16,027 bases of DNA from positions 1 through 16,027 of the forward strand of contig JBAZCJ010000022.1 in assembly GCA_041671005.1 (NCBI GenBank), in the 5' to 3' direction. Made by a program: the position numbers and the translations under genes. This document shows, one piece after another, positions 6,565 to 13,288 of this stretch. The DNA comes from JACRPI01 sp041671005 (GTDB lineage: Archaea > Nanobdellota > Nanobdellia > Woesearchaeales > DSVV01). The notes beneath the pieces were generated by a model. The model ran no database searches and was not told the origin of the DNA. It saw only the letters and a program-made list of their open reading frames with translations. Position 1 is the first letter of the stretch. Every line of letters starts with the position of its first letter.

Positions 6565-7610
6565 AGTTGCATTGCTCTTCTCATCTTTTCATAGGTTGCA
6601 AAAACACAAGGTAAATTTAAATTTTGTCTCCAATCTGGTTGACCTTCTGCATGTTGTACAATCATTCTTCTTATGTATTGACTCTGAACTTCATATGTTA
6701 ACTCTATTACATATCTTGTTCCATTATTTTCTTGGAAAAATAAATATGGAATATTATTGCAATAAAGTTTTGAAAGTGCAGTTAATTCTTTTATTTCTCT
6801 TGCTTGTTTTGGAATCCATGTTCTTAGTGGACCTTCTATAGGTACTGCATGAATATGCGCATGATCAATGCAGCATCCTGCTCTATTTTGTGTTGTAGGA
6901 CCATGTTCAAAAAATAATGATTGCGACCCATATACTCTTTGTAAACTTGTTGTTACCGTTGCAATAACTTCTTCTAATTCTGGGTGCATTGATTGAGGAA
7001 TATCTCCTATGTTAAGACGATGGTTTTTTGTTATAATAAGAACATGGCCTTCTTTAATTGGTCCTAACGTTGGCTGTACAATAAAATTTTCAGTATGGTA
7101 TATGGTTCTATTTCCCTGAGGTTCATTGTTAACTATTAATATTCCATTATCACCTTCTTCACAGAATGTACACGATGATTCAACAGACCATTGTCCTAAT
7201 CTAAAATGTTGTGGTCGACTTCTTTCCCAATACAATGAAAAAGGTACAATTGATTCTATCCCTACAGCACTTTTATTTCTCTTTGTTTCTTTATATCTCT
7301 TATATTTTTCTCCCTCTTTCCATATCCTTATATCAATTTGTTTTCTTGCATTTACTGATGAAACTAATGTTACTTCAACAAAGTCATCATTAAAAAAATC
7401 TGCATTTTCTATACGGTAAAGTGGTTTAGTTTTTCTTTCTATTGTTATCCATAGTCGACCATGATCTTCAGGTCCAATATTATATTCTTGATCGCCAGAT
7501 CTTATGGTTCTTAACATATTATTATTATAATATGGTGGTTGATTGCTATTTAGCATTGCTTCAGATTGTGCAATATATTCTAATGGTTCAGGTAATTGTT
7601 GTGTTGTCAT
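6561..7610 (-). CDS. HIT-domain nucleotide hydrolase/transferase with an unassigned N-terminal domain
   Basis: HIT proteins attack the phosphate of nucleotide conjugates through a His triad. Here the triad is His250-Ala-His252-Ile-His254 in GCCIDHAHIHAVP. Supporting features are CTFC (147-150, a likely zinc pair), GPIKEGHVLIITKNH (183-197), FFEHGPTTQNRAG (233-245) and a C-terminal YIRRMIVQHAEGQPDWR that fits this HIT subgroup. The HIT region covers about residues 145-340 of 349, much longer than compact HIT hydrolases, so a GalT-like or Ap4A-type activity is possible. Residues 1-145 form a separate, beta-rich region I cannot assign (NIGPEDHGRLWITIERKTK, then a Lys-rich GEKYKRYKETKRNK). The ATG at 7610 overlaps the upstream gene's stop by one base, and the gene's stop overlaps the Nudix start, so the three are one transcript. 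Confidence 0.88.
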   Translation of the reverse strand: MTTQQLPEPLEYIAQSEAMLNSNQPPYYNNNMLRTIRSGDQEYNIGPEDHGRLWITIERKTKPLYRIENADFFNDDFVEVTLVSSVNARKQIDIRIWKEGEKYKRYKETKRNKSAVGIESIVPFSLYWERSRPQHFRLGQWSVESSCTFCEEGDNGILIVNNEPQGNRTIYHTENFIVQPTLGPIKEGHVLIITKNHRLNIGDIPQSMHPELEEVIATVTTSLQRVYGSQSLFFEHGPTTQNRAGCCIDHAHIHAVPIEGPLRTWIPKQAREIKELTALSKLYCNNIPYLFFQENNGTRYVIELTYEVQSQYIRRMIVQHAEGQPDWRQNLNLPCVFATYEKMRRAMQL

Positions 7611-7975
7611 TATATTTGTCCTGTTTTTCTTCCGTCTATCTTTCTTGGGATTGTTGGGTCTCTTTTTGGGTCTTCAATAACATCATATGCACCAGTACCT
7701 CGCGGAGTTATTATTCCAATTTCAATAGAAGTTTGCGTTATTGTATCAGGAAGATTGTCTTTTGGAATTGCACTAAAATATTTTGCTTCTTGACCAATGT
7801 ATTCTCTTGGAATGGAACCCAAAAAATCAAACTGCTTTCGTTGTTCTGTCCACATTTCTTTTTTTTCATCCATTATTTGCATTTCAAATCGTGTGGAATA
7901 AATTAAACCACCATAATAAAAAATATCTACTATTCTCTCAAGTTTTCCAAATACTCTTTCATAATTATATTCCAT
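7610..7975 (-). CDS. orphan protein, first gene of the HIT/Nudix operon
   Basis: I do not recognise this 121-residue product. It starts MEYNYERVFGKLERIVDIFYYGGLIYSTRFEM-like: an amphipathic helix and strand, then a helix rich in Glu, Lys and Gln, and ends in a proline- and charge-rich tail (DPKRDPTIPRKIDGRK). No membrane segment, signal peptide or metal motif is visible. The frame is open upstream to 8062, with ATGs at 7999 and 7996, but those lie inside the promoter element. The ATG at 7975 is 27-31 bases from the TATA box and starts the regular helical pattern, so I prefer it. The gene overlaps the HIT ATG by one base and is divergent from the TrmB-family regulator. Confidence 0.62.
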   Translation of the reverse strand: MEYNYERVFGKLERIVDIFYYGGLIYSTRFEMQIMDEKKEMWTEQRKQFDFLGSIPREYIGQEAKYFSAIPKDNLPDTITQTSIEIGIITPRGTGAYDVIEDPKRDPTIPRKIDGRKTGQI

Positions 7976-7999
7976 ACCTTTACGGAAACGTACCATCAT

Positions 8000-8012
8000 T
8001 TTTATATATAAA
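8000..8012 (-). promoter_or_regulatory. TATA box of the orphan/HIT/Nudix operon
   Basis: TTTATATATAAAA on the minus strand lies 27-31 bases before the preferred ATG at 7975 and touches the left arm of the inverted repeat next to it. Confidence 0.6.
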
Positions 8013-8029
8013 GGACTTTTATTAGTCCT
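8012..8029. promoter_or_regulatory. inverted repeat between divergent promoters, candidate operator
   Basis: AGGACT and AGTCCT arms flank TTTATT. The spacer is itself the TATA-like element of the regulator gene (TTTTATTA at 8017-8024, centred 27 bases before its ATG), and the left arm abuts the TATA box of the divergent operon. A related direct repeat follows: AGTCCTAAA (8024-8032) and AGTACTAAA (8033-8041). This is the placement expected for a site where the adjacent regulator would block its own promoter and modulate the operon. Confidence 0.5.
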
Positions 8030-8047
8030 AAAAGTACTAAAAATACA

Positions 8048-8794
8048 ATGAACGAACAACAATTGCTTTCATCAATGGGTTTTACTATCTATGAAACAAA
8101 AGTCTACATGACTTTACTTCAATTAGACGTTGCAACTGGGAATGAGATTGCACAGCATTGTGGAGTGCCAACAAACAAAGTGTACGAATGTCTTATTCGC
8201 TTGGCTGAAAAAGGATTTATTGCAAGCTTAGGCATCAGGCCACGGAAATACAAACTTCTCGGATTTCAGCGGTTCTATGCAGCGTTGGAAGAAAAGAAAA
8301 ATAGTATAAAAGATATGGAAAAAGCAGTTTTATCTTTAGAACAATTTAGCAAAGGAAAACAATTGCAGGATACTGCTCTCGTATTAAAAGGAAAAGATAA
8401 AATAATTGATATGATAACACAAGGAACAGAGGATTCGCGTTTATTCATTTTTTCTTTTGTTGGTAATTTACATTTTGATTATCAGACAGCAAAAGCAAGT
8501 GCAGCTGCAATTAAACGCGGGGTTGATATACGGTTTATTGCCCATAAGACTACTAGTCATAAAGAAATATATGAACAATGGAAAAGGATTGGAGTTAAGA
8601 TAAGGTTTTATCCTAAAGAAGAACAAAAAAGTATTAGATTTACGACATTTGATGGAAAAATATGTAGAATTACTCTTGGAGAACCTGAGATTCCAAAACC
8701 AGAAGATTATTTATCTTTTTGGATAGAATCACCTGCATTTGCTTCTTTATTAAAAGATCAATTTGAAGTGATGTGGAAGAAATCTTTACCATAA
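8048..8794 (+). CDS. TrmB-family transcriptional regulator
   Basis: The 248-residue product has the TrmB layout. A winged helix-turn-helix fills residues 1-75: GFTIYETKVYMTLLQL, then GNEIAQHCGVPTNKVYECLIRLAEKGFI with the recognition helix around 38-53. A coiled-coil linker follows at about 80-108 (EEKKNSIKDMEKAVLSLEQF). The C-terminal effector domain (about 110-245) includes RLFIFSFVGNLHF and a KRGVDIRFIAHK segment, the pattern of the phospholipase-D-like sensing domain of this family. Well-studied TrmB proteins sense sugars; the ligand here is not readable. The gene is divergent from the orphan/HIT/Nudix operon with an inverted repeat over the shared promoter, so that operon and itself are its most likely targets. 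Confidence 0.85.
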   Translation: MNEQQLLSSMGFTIYETKVYMTLLQLDVATGNEIAQHCGVPTNKVYECLIRLAEKGFIASLGIRPRKYKLLGFQRFYAALEEKKNSIKDMEKAVLSLEQFSKGKQLQDTALVLKGKDKIIDMITQGTEDSRLFIFSFVGNLHFDYQTAKASAAAIKRGVDIRFIAHKTTSHKEIYEQWKRIGVKIRFYPKEEQKSIRFTTFDGKICRITLGEPEIPKPEDYLSFWIESPAFASLLKDQFEVMWKKSLP

Positions 8795-8796
8795 TG

Positions 8797-8803
8797 TTTA
8801 TAT
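8797..8803 (+). promoter_or_regulatory. TATA-like element of fen1
   Basis: TTTATAT is centred 28 bases before the ATG at 8828, in the 33-base gap after the regulator gene. Confidence 0.45.
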
Positions 8804-8827
8804 TGTTGTGTTTGTTTATTCTTTTTT

Positions 8828-9862
8828 ATGGGTTTACAATTAAAAGATCTTGTTCAAGGAAAGGAAATAGAAATTAAAGATTTAGCAGGGAAAAAAATAG
8901 CTGTTGATACGTATAACATACTCTACCAATTTCTTGCATCTATTCGTTCTGCTGATGGAAGTTTGTTGACAGATTCTTATGGTAATGTGACATCTCATTT
9001 AATGGGATTGTTTAGTAGAACAACACACCTTATGCAACATAATATTCAACTTATTTTTGTTTTTGATGGTAAAGCTCCAGAACTTAAAAGGCGTGAACAA
9101 GAAAGACGACGCGCAGTAAAACAAGAAGCACAAGTAGCATATGAACAGGCAAAAGAAGAAGAAGATATTGAATCTATGAAAAAATTTGCAGCTAGAACAG
9201 CACGTTTAACACCTGAAATGCTTATAGAGGCAAAAGCATTGGTAACTGCTTTAGGATTTCCTGTTGTACAAGCAGCAAGTGAGGGTGAAGCACAGGTTGC
9301 ATATTTAGTTAATCATGGTGATGCAGATTATGGTGCAAGTCAAGATTATGATACTTTACTGTATGGTGTTCCTCGATTAATTCGTAATCTTTCTATAGCT
9401 GGTAAAAGAAAAAAAGCAGCAACACATTCGTATGATATTGTAAAACCGCAGTTGATTTCAACTCCTGAAGTGTTGAATTTTCTTGGTATTGACAGAGAAC
9501 AGTTGATTGCACTTGCAATTCTTATGGGTACAGATTACAATAAAGAGGGGATTCCAGGCATAGGTCCTAAAACTGCATTGAAACTTGTTAAAGAATACAA
9601 AAAGGATTTTTCTGCCATGTTTTCGGCAGCGAAATGGGATATACATTATTCTTTTTCATGGAAAGAAATTTATGATTTAATATTACATATGGATGTTTCT
9701 ACAGATTATACTTTAAAATTTACGCCATTTGATAGTGTTGCTGTAACTAAGTTACTATGTGAAAAACACGATTTTACACAAGAACGTGTTTTAGGTACAC
9801 TTCAAAAATTAGAGCAATTGAATACTACAAAAAAACAAAAAGGTCTTGGAGAGTTTTTTTAA
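8828..9862 (+). CDS. fen: flap endonuclease 1 (FEN-1)
   Basis: FEN-1 removes 5' flaps during Okazaki fragment maturation and base-excision repair. The 344-residue length is typical of archaeal FEN-1. The N region begins MGLQLKDLV and contains Asp27 (VDTYN) and Asp80 (FVFDGKAP). The internal region has Glu152 and Glu154 (ASEGEAQ) and Asp173 and Asp175 (SQDYDTLLYG), followed by Asp236 (LMGTDYN), completing the two-metal site. GIPGIGPKTALKL (241-253) is the helix-hairpin-helix DNA-binding motif. The last residues QKGLGEFF form a PIP box (Q-x-x-L-x-x-F-F) for binding the PCNA clamp. The trm5 ATG begins one base after the stop, so the two genes are probably cotranscribed. Confidence 0.97.
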   Translation: MGLQLKDLVQGKEIEIKDLAGKKIAVDTYNILYQFLASIRSADGSLLTDSYGNVTSHLMGLFSRTTHLMQHNIQLIFVFDGKAPELKRREQERRRAVKQEAQVAYEQAKEEEDIESMKKFAARTARLTPEMLIEAKALVTALGFPVVQAASEGEAQVAYLVNHGDADYGASQDYDTLLYGVPRLIRNLSIAGKRKKAATHSYDIVKPQLISTPEVLNFLGIDREQLIALAILMGTDYNKEGIPGIGPKTALKLVKEYKKDFSAMFSAAKWDIHYSFSWKEIYDLILHMDVSTDYTLKFTPFDSVAVTKLLCEKHDFTQERVLGTLQKLEQLNTTKKQKGLGEFF

Positions 9863-9863
9863 C

Positions 9864-10877
9864 ATGTACGCAGTAAAAGTTTTAGCAAAAGATGCTGAAA
9901 AAGCAAAAAATTATCTTTTGGAAACAGAAAATCTTTCTCGTGATTATCGTGTTTTATCTCAAAAAGGTTTTGTTTATTTTGGTGTTATTTCAAAATCTCG
10001 CATTAAAAGTTTTACTGTTGTTTCAGTTGATTTAAAGAAAAATGAAAAAAAAGAGCAGGATTTCAAAGAACTGATATTAAATAAATTGACAGAAAAAGAG
10101 CGAGCATTATTGAAAACTGCTTTTGATCATATAGGCACCATTGCGATCCTTGAAATTGAAGAAGGATTACAAAAGAAAGAAAAATTGATTGCAGAAGCAT
10201 TACTTCAAGTTGTTCCTTCTGTAAAAACGGTTTTGAAAAAAGTAGGAATTCACGAAGGAGTGTTTAGAACACAAAAAATGGCATTGCTTGCTGGGGAAGA
10301 TACTTGTGTAACAACACATAGAGAAAATGGAGTTGCTTTAACATTAGATGTAGAAAAAGTTTATTTTTCTCCACGTTCAAGCAATGAGCGTAAACGTATT
10401 GTTGGACTTGTTAAGAAAGGAGAATCTGTATTAGTTATGTTTTCTGGCTGTGCACCATTTCCGTGTGTTATTGGAAAAAATACACAAGCAAAGGAAATTT
10501 ATGGTGTTGAATTAAATTCTCTGGGTCATGAATATGGATTGAAAAATGTTGCAGCAAATAAATTGAAAAATGTATTTTTGTATCAAGGAGATGTGCGTAC
10601 TGTTGTTCCACAATTGAAGAAAAAGTTTGATAGGATACTTATGCCCCTTCCTAAATCTGCAGAGGATTTTCTTGATGTTGCATTAACTGCTGTTAAATCT
10701 AAAGGTATTATTCATTTTTATGATTTTTTGCATGAAGATCATTTCAAAGAAGCTGCAGATAAAATTAAAACAGCATGTAATCTTGCTCATAAGAAATGTA
10801 AAATTCTCAGAACAGTAAAATGCGGACAATATAGTCCACGGACGTTTAGGATTTGTGTTGATTTTATAGTAGAATAA
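9864..10877 (+). CDS. trm5: tRNA (guanine-37-N1)-methyltransferase Trm5
   Basis: Trm5 methylates G37 next to the anticodon using S-adenosylmethionine, which protects the reading frame. The 337-residue product has the archaeal order. An N-terminal D1-like region (about 1-55) starts YAVKVLAKDAEKAKNYL. A middle D2 region follows, with THRENG (151-156). The Rossmann methyltransferase domain starts about 165: VYFSPR, motif I VLVMFSGCAPFP (189-200), the acidic ribose contact Glu216 in YGVELN, GDVR, and a MPLPKSAEDFL motif (260-270), the archaeal form of the NPP-like active-site loop. The frame is open to a TTG at 9846, but that lies inside fen1; the ATG at 9864 follows the fen1 stop by one base. 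Translation is probably coupled, since no Shine-Dalgarno sequence is evident. Confidence 0.93.
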   Translation: MYAVKVLAKDAEKAKNYLLETENLSRDYRVLSQKGFVYFGVISKSRIKSFTVVSVDLKKNEKKEQDFKELILNKLTEKERALLKTAFDHIGTIAILEIEEGLQKKEKLIAEALLQVVPSVKTVLKKVGIHEGVFRTQKMALLAGEDTCVTTHRENGVALTLDVEKVYFSPRSSNERKRIVGLVKKGESVLVMFSGCAPFPCVIGKNTQAKEIYGVELNSLGHEYGLKNVAANKLKNVFLYQGDVRTVVPQLKKKFDRILMPLPKSAEDFLDVALTAVKSKGIIHFYDFLHEDHFKEAADKIKTACNLAHKKCKILRTVKCGQYSPRTFRICVDFIVE

Positions 10878-10882
10878 AATGC

Positions 10883-10946
10883 GCACACTCAGCAGTTACT
10901 TCCGTCAATCATTAGATCAGATGGTGTTCGTATCATCATCGTGTGC
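10883..10946 (-). ncRNA. C/D box sRNA (2'-O-methylation guide)
   Basis: C/D box sRNAs guide fibrillarin to ribose-methylate RNA. Read on the minus strand the order is: 5' stem GCACAC (10946-10941); C box ATGATGA (10939-10933); a 12-base guide (10932-10921); D' box CTGA (10920-10917); a short spacer; a C'-like box TGATTGA (10911-10905); a second 12-base guide (10904-10893); D box CTGA (10892-10889); and 3' stem GTGTGC (10888-10883), which pairs perfectly with the 5' stem. Both guides having 12 bases is the known archaeal C/D spacing. A TATA box lies 26 bases before the 5' end. The C' box deviates by one inserted base, as is common. By the D+5 rule the targets are the fifth base of AUGGUGUUCGUA (D' guide) and CAGUUACUUCCG (D guide); I could not place these in an RNA. 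Confidence 0.88.
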
Positions 10947-10967
10947 AAAATGAATAAATAGAAGTGA

Positions 10968-10977
10968 GTATATAAAT
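10968..10977 (-). promoter_or_regulatory. TATA box of the C/D box sRNA
   Basis: Minus-strand ATTTATATAC, directly after the pan stop codon, is centred 26 bases before the 5' stem of the sRNA. It indicates an independent promoter rather than read-through from pan. Confidence 0.65.
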
Positions 10978-10979
10978 CT

Positions 10980-12116
10980 TTAGCCAAACATATCTTTTAC
11001 ATTATCTTTTTCTAATTGTGTAACTTTTACACATGCATCTGTCAAATCTTTTTCAGTAATTTGTGTTCTATTTTCTCTTATTGCACAATATCCTGCTTCT
11101 GTGCAAACTGATTGAATTTCAGCACCGCTGAATCCTAATAATTTTTTATAAATATTTTCAAGGACTATTCCTTTATCTAACGACATTCGTTTTGTATGTA
11201 TTTTGAATATTTGTGGGATTCCTTCTTTTGAAGGAACATCGACTTCAATAAGTCTATCTAACCTTCCTGGTCGTAATATTGCTGGATCAAGAATGTCTTT
11301 TCTATTAGTACATCCAATTATCTTTACATTGCCTAATGGTTTAAATCCGTCAAGTTCTGCAAGTAATTGCATAAATGTTCTCTGCACTTCTCTTTCTCCA
11401 GATGTTCCTAATTCGATTCTTCTGGCAGCTAATGCATCAATTTCATCAATAAACACAATGGATGGTCCTTTTTCTCGTGCTAATTCAAATATTTCTTTTA
11501 CAAGTTTTGCTCCTTCTCCAATAAATTTTTGCACAAGTTCTGAACCAACAATCTCAATAAAGGTTGAATTTGTGGAAGCAGCAACTGCTTTTGCAAGGAG
11601 AGTTTTTCCAGTTCCTGGAGGACCATGTAGTAATATTCCTTTTGGGGGATCAATACCTACTTTTTTGAATAATCCTGGATTTTTTAATGGTAATTCAATA
11701 ACTTCAATTATTTCTTTTATTTGTTTATCAAGGCCACCAATTTCTTCCCATTTTGTTGTTGGTTTCTCAATAATAACAAATTTTTCAACATGAAATCGTT
11801 TATTTGCAGGAATTTTTCGTATTAATGTGAGATTTTTTTGTTCAGCAAGAACTGTATCTCCACTTTTAACATCTGTACATTGATTAGAAATACTGACAAA
11901 AAATTTGTTGCCATTTGGTGTTCTGATAATTGCATTATTTTCAATCAAGTCAACAACATCGCAGACCATTAATGCTGGTTGTCTAAACTTATTTAATTCA
12001 TTTTGCAAGTGAGAAACTGTTTCTTTTAAAATCCTATTTTCCATCTCTAATCGGCTATTATCTGTTGTGTAACTATACATTACAGAATCGAGAGGGTTCT
12101 CTGCTTGCGTGTTCAT
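10980..12116 (-). CDS. pan: proteasome-activating nucleotidase PAN (AAA+ ATPase)
   Basis: PAN is the hexameric unfoldase that feeds proteins to the archaeal 20S proteasome. The 378-residue product is slightly short for the family (about 390-430). Visible parts: an N-terminal coiled coil (about 20-45) ending at a Pro47 like the family's conserved cis-proline; an OB-fold domain (48-105); and the AAA+ domain with Walker A GPPGTGKT (165-172), pore loop KFIGEG (197-202), Walker B IVFIDEID (220-227), arginine fingers in LRPGRLDR (281-288) and sensor-2 GFSGAE. The usual C-terminal hydrophobic-Tyr-X (HbYX) tail that opens the 20S gate is Met-Phe-Gly here, a Phe variant. The ATG lies 27 bases after a TATA box. 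The C/D box sRNA promoter begins at its stop. Confidence 0.92.
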   Translation of the reverse strand: MNTQAENPLDSVMYSYTTDNSRLEMENRILKETVSHLQNELNKFRQPALMVCDVVDLIENNAIIRTPNGNKFFVSISNQCTDVKSGDTVLAEQKNLTLIRKIPANKRFHVEKFVIIEKPTTKWEEIGGLDKQIKEIIEVIELPLKNPGLFKKVGIDPPKGILLHGPPGTGKTLLAKAVAASTNSTFIEIVGSELVQKFIGEGAKLVKEIFELAREKGPSIVFIDEIDALAARRIELGTSGEREVQRTFMQLLAELDGFKPLGNVKIIGCTNRKDILDPAILRPGRLDRLIEVDVPSKEGIPQIFKIHTKRMSLDKGIVLENIYKKLLGFSGAEIQSVCTEAGYCAIRENRTQITEKDLTDACVKVTQLEKDNVKDMFG

Positions 12117-12139
12117 CTCTTCTGGAAACTAATTTTCAT

Positions 12140-12146
12140 ATATAAA
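12140..12146 (-). promoter_or_regulatory. TATA box of pan
   Basis: TTTATAT on the minus strand (in GTTTATATATGA) is centred 27 bases before the pan ATG. Confidence 0.6.
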
Positions 12147-12161
12147 CCTTGTGCTTGTTTG

Positions 12162-12186
12162 TTTAGAGAATAAAAAATTTAGAGAA
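12162..12186. repeat. direct repeat TTTAGAGAA upstream of pan
   Basis: Two identical 9-base copies (12162-12170 and 12178-12186) lie 16 bases apart, start to start, just upstream of the pan TATA box and downstream of the M24 peptidase stop. On the minus strand the T-run between them could also end the peptidase transcript. Confidence 0.35.
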
Positions 12187-12205
12187 TTTTTCAAGTCTCG
12201 AACAA

Positions 12206-13246
12206 TCAAAAGCAGAGAAGTTTTTTTGTTGTGTTTGTTAATACAATTGGTCCTTTTTTTGTAAGCCATATATCATCTTCAATACGAATTCCGTATTTAT
12301 TTGCTATATATTGGCCTGGTTCAATAGTAAAACACATATTTTCTTTGAGAATTTCTTTGCTTTTTTGGTTAAAACTAGGGGCTTCATGCACTTCTATGCC
12401 AATGCCATGACCTAAACTATGAGGAAATTGTGCATGCTTTCGTGCAATTGCATCAATTTTTTTGCATTTGATTCCTGGTTTTAATGCTACAATTGCTGCA
12501 ATATTTGCATTGAGGACTTTATTATAATTTTTTTTATCTGTTTCTGTTGGTGTTCCAATAAAAATTGTTCTGGTCATATCTGAAATATAATTTTTATATT
12601 TTACACCAAAATCAATAACACAAAACCCTTTTTGTAGTTTACAGTTTTGAGGAGTGTAATGAGGAACTGCCGCATGTTTACCAGATGCAACAATTGTTCC
12701 GAATGAAGGAATTGTGTCATACTTTTTTGCTGTATCTTCAATAAAATCCGCTATATCTTTTTCTGTCTTGAAATGTGTTATTTGCTTTGTTAATTCTTTG
12801 AATATTTTGTCTCCAATTGCTGCTGCTTTTTTTATTAATTTTATTTCTTCTTCTATTTTTATTGTTCGTACTTCTTTACAGAGAAAATCTATAGGTTTAA
12901 ACCTGCATTTTTTCCATTTTTTTAGTTCTTTAAAGAGTGCTAGAGTAATATATTTATGATTAATACCTATAGTTCCTTTGAGTATTTTCTTTATTTCATC
13001 AAGTGGTTTTTTGTATTTTTTAACATAAAGAGTTGTATTCTTCTTTACGTCATTATATTCTAATCCTGAAACATAATATATTGGTTTTTTGTTTTTTGGA
13101 ATTACAAGAAATGAATATTCTATATCATATCCTGTTGTATAAAGAATAGTAGGGTCTTTCAGTGTTGTATTAATGAAGAGTGTATAGTCTATTTTGTTCT
13201 TTTGCAACTGTACTTGAATTTGTTTTATTTTCACTTTAATTCCCAC
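12206..13246 (-). CDS. M24-family metallopeptidase (Xaa-Pro aminopeptidase/prolidase type)
   Basis: This two-domain 'pita-bread' peptidase removes N-terminal residues next to proline or cleaves Xaa-Pro dipeptides. Numbering from the GTG at 13246 (346 residues), an N-terminal creatinase-like domain covers about 1-125. The catalytic domain has the complete dimetal set: Asp212 (VIDFGVKY), Asp223 (YISDMTRT), His280 (SLGHGIGIEVHEAP), Glu309 (FTIEPGQYI) and Glu323 (RIEDDIW), plus His196 and His287. The product is unusually rich in Lys and Ile. There is no ATG near the 5' end; the choices are TTG at 13255, GTG at 13246 and GTG at 13234. I chose 13246 because it lies about 26 bases after the divergent TATA region, but 13234 would match family N-termini equally well. 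Confidence 0.9.
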   Translation of the reverse strand: MGIKVKIKQIQVQLQKNKIDYTLFINTTLKDPTILYTTGYDIEYSFLVIPKNKKPIYYVSGLEYNDVKKNTTLYVKKYKKPLDEIKKILKGTIGINHKYITLALFKELKKWKKCRFKPIDFLCKEVRTIKIEEEIKLIKKAAAIGDKIFKELTKQITHFKTEKDIADFIEDTAKKYDTIPSFGTIVASGKHAAVPHYTPQNCKLQKGFCVIDFGVKYKNYISDMTRTIFIGTPTETDKKNYNKVLNANIAAIVALKPGIKCKKIDAIARKHAQFPHSLGHGIGIEVHEAPSFNQKSKEILKENMCFTIEPGQYIANKYGIRIEDDIWLTKKGPIVLTNTTKKLLCF

Positions 13247-13257
13247 ATAACACAAAT

Positions 13258-13278
13258 CTTTTTATATGTATATAAACT
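13258..13278. promoter_or_regulatory. divergent TATA elements for the M24 and M16 peptidase genes
   Basis: TTTATAT (13261-13267, plus strand) is centred 25 bases before the M16 ATG. GTTTATATAC on the minus strand (about 13269-13278) is about 26 bases before the GTG at 13246. The two elements nearly touch, so the promoters probably compete or are co-controlled. Confidence 0.45.
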
Positions 13279-13288
13279 TTCTTTTTCC

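Noticed and set aside
6308..6841. Open frame of 177 codons on the plus strand
   Set aside because: It lies opposite the Nudix box and the C-terminal part of the HIT protein, which are clearly real; the reading has no family features.
7442..7906. Open frame of 154 codons on the plus strand
   Set aside because: It is antisense to the HIT and orphan genes, has a composition biased to Cys, Tyr, Phe and Ser, and shows no motif; it is a shadow of the overlapping genes.
11203..11793. Open frame of 196 codons on the plus strand
   Set aside because: It is antisense to the PAN ATPase core; the length reflects the codon bias of pan.
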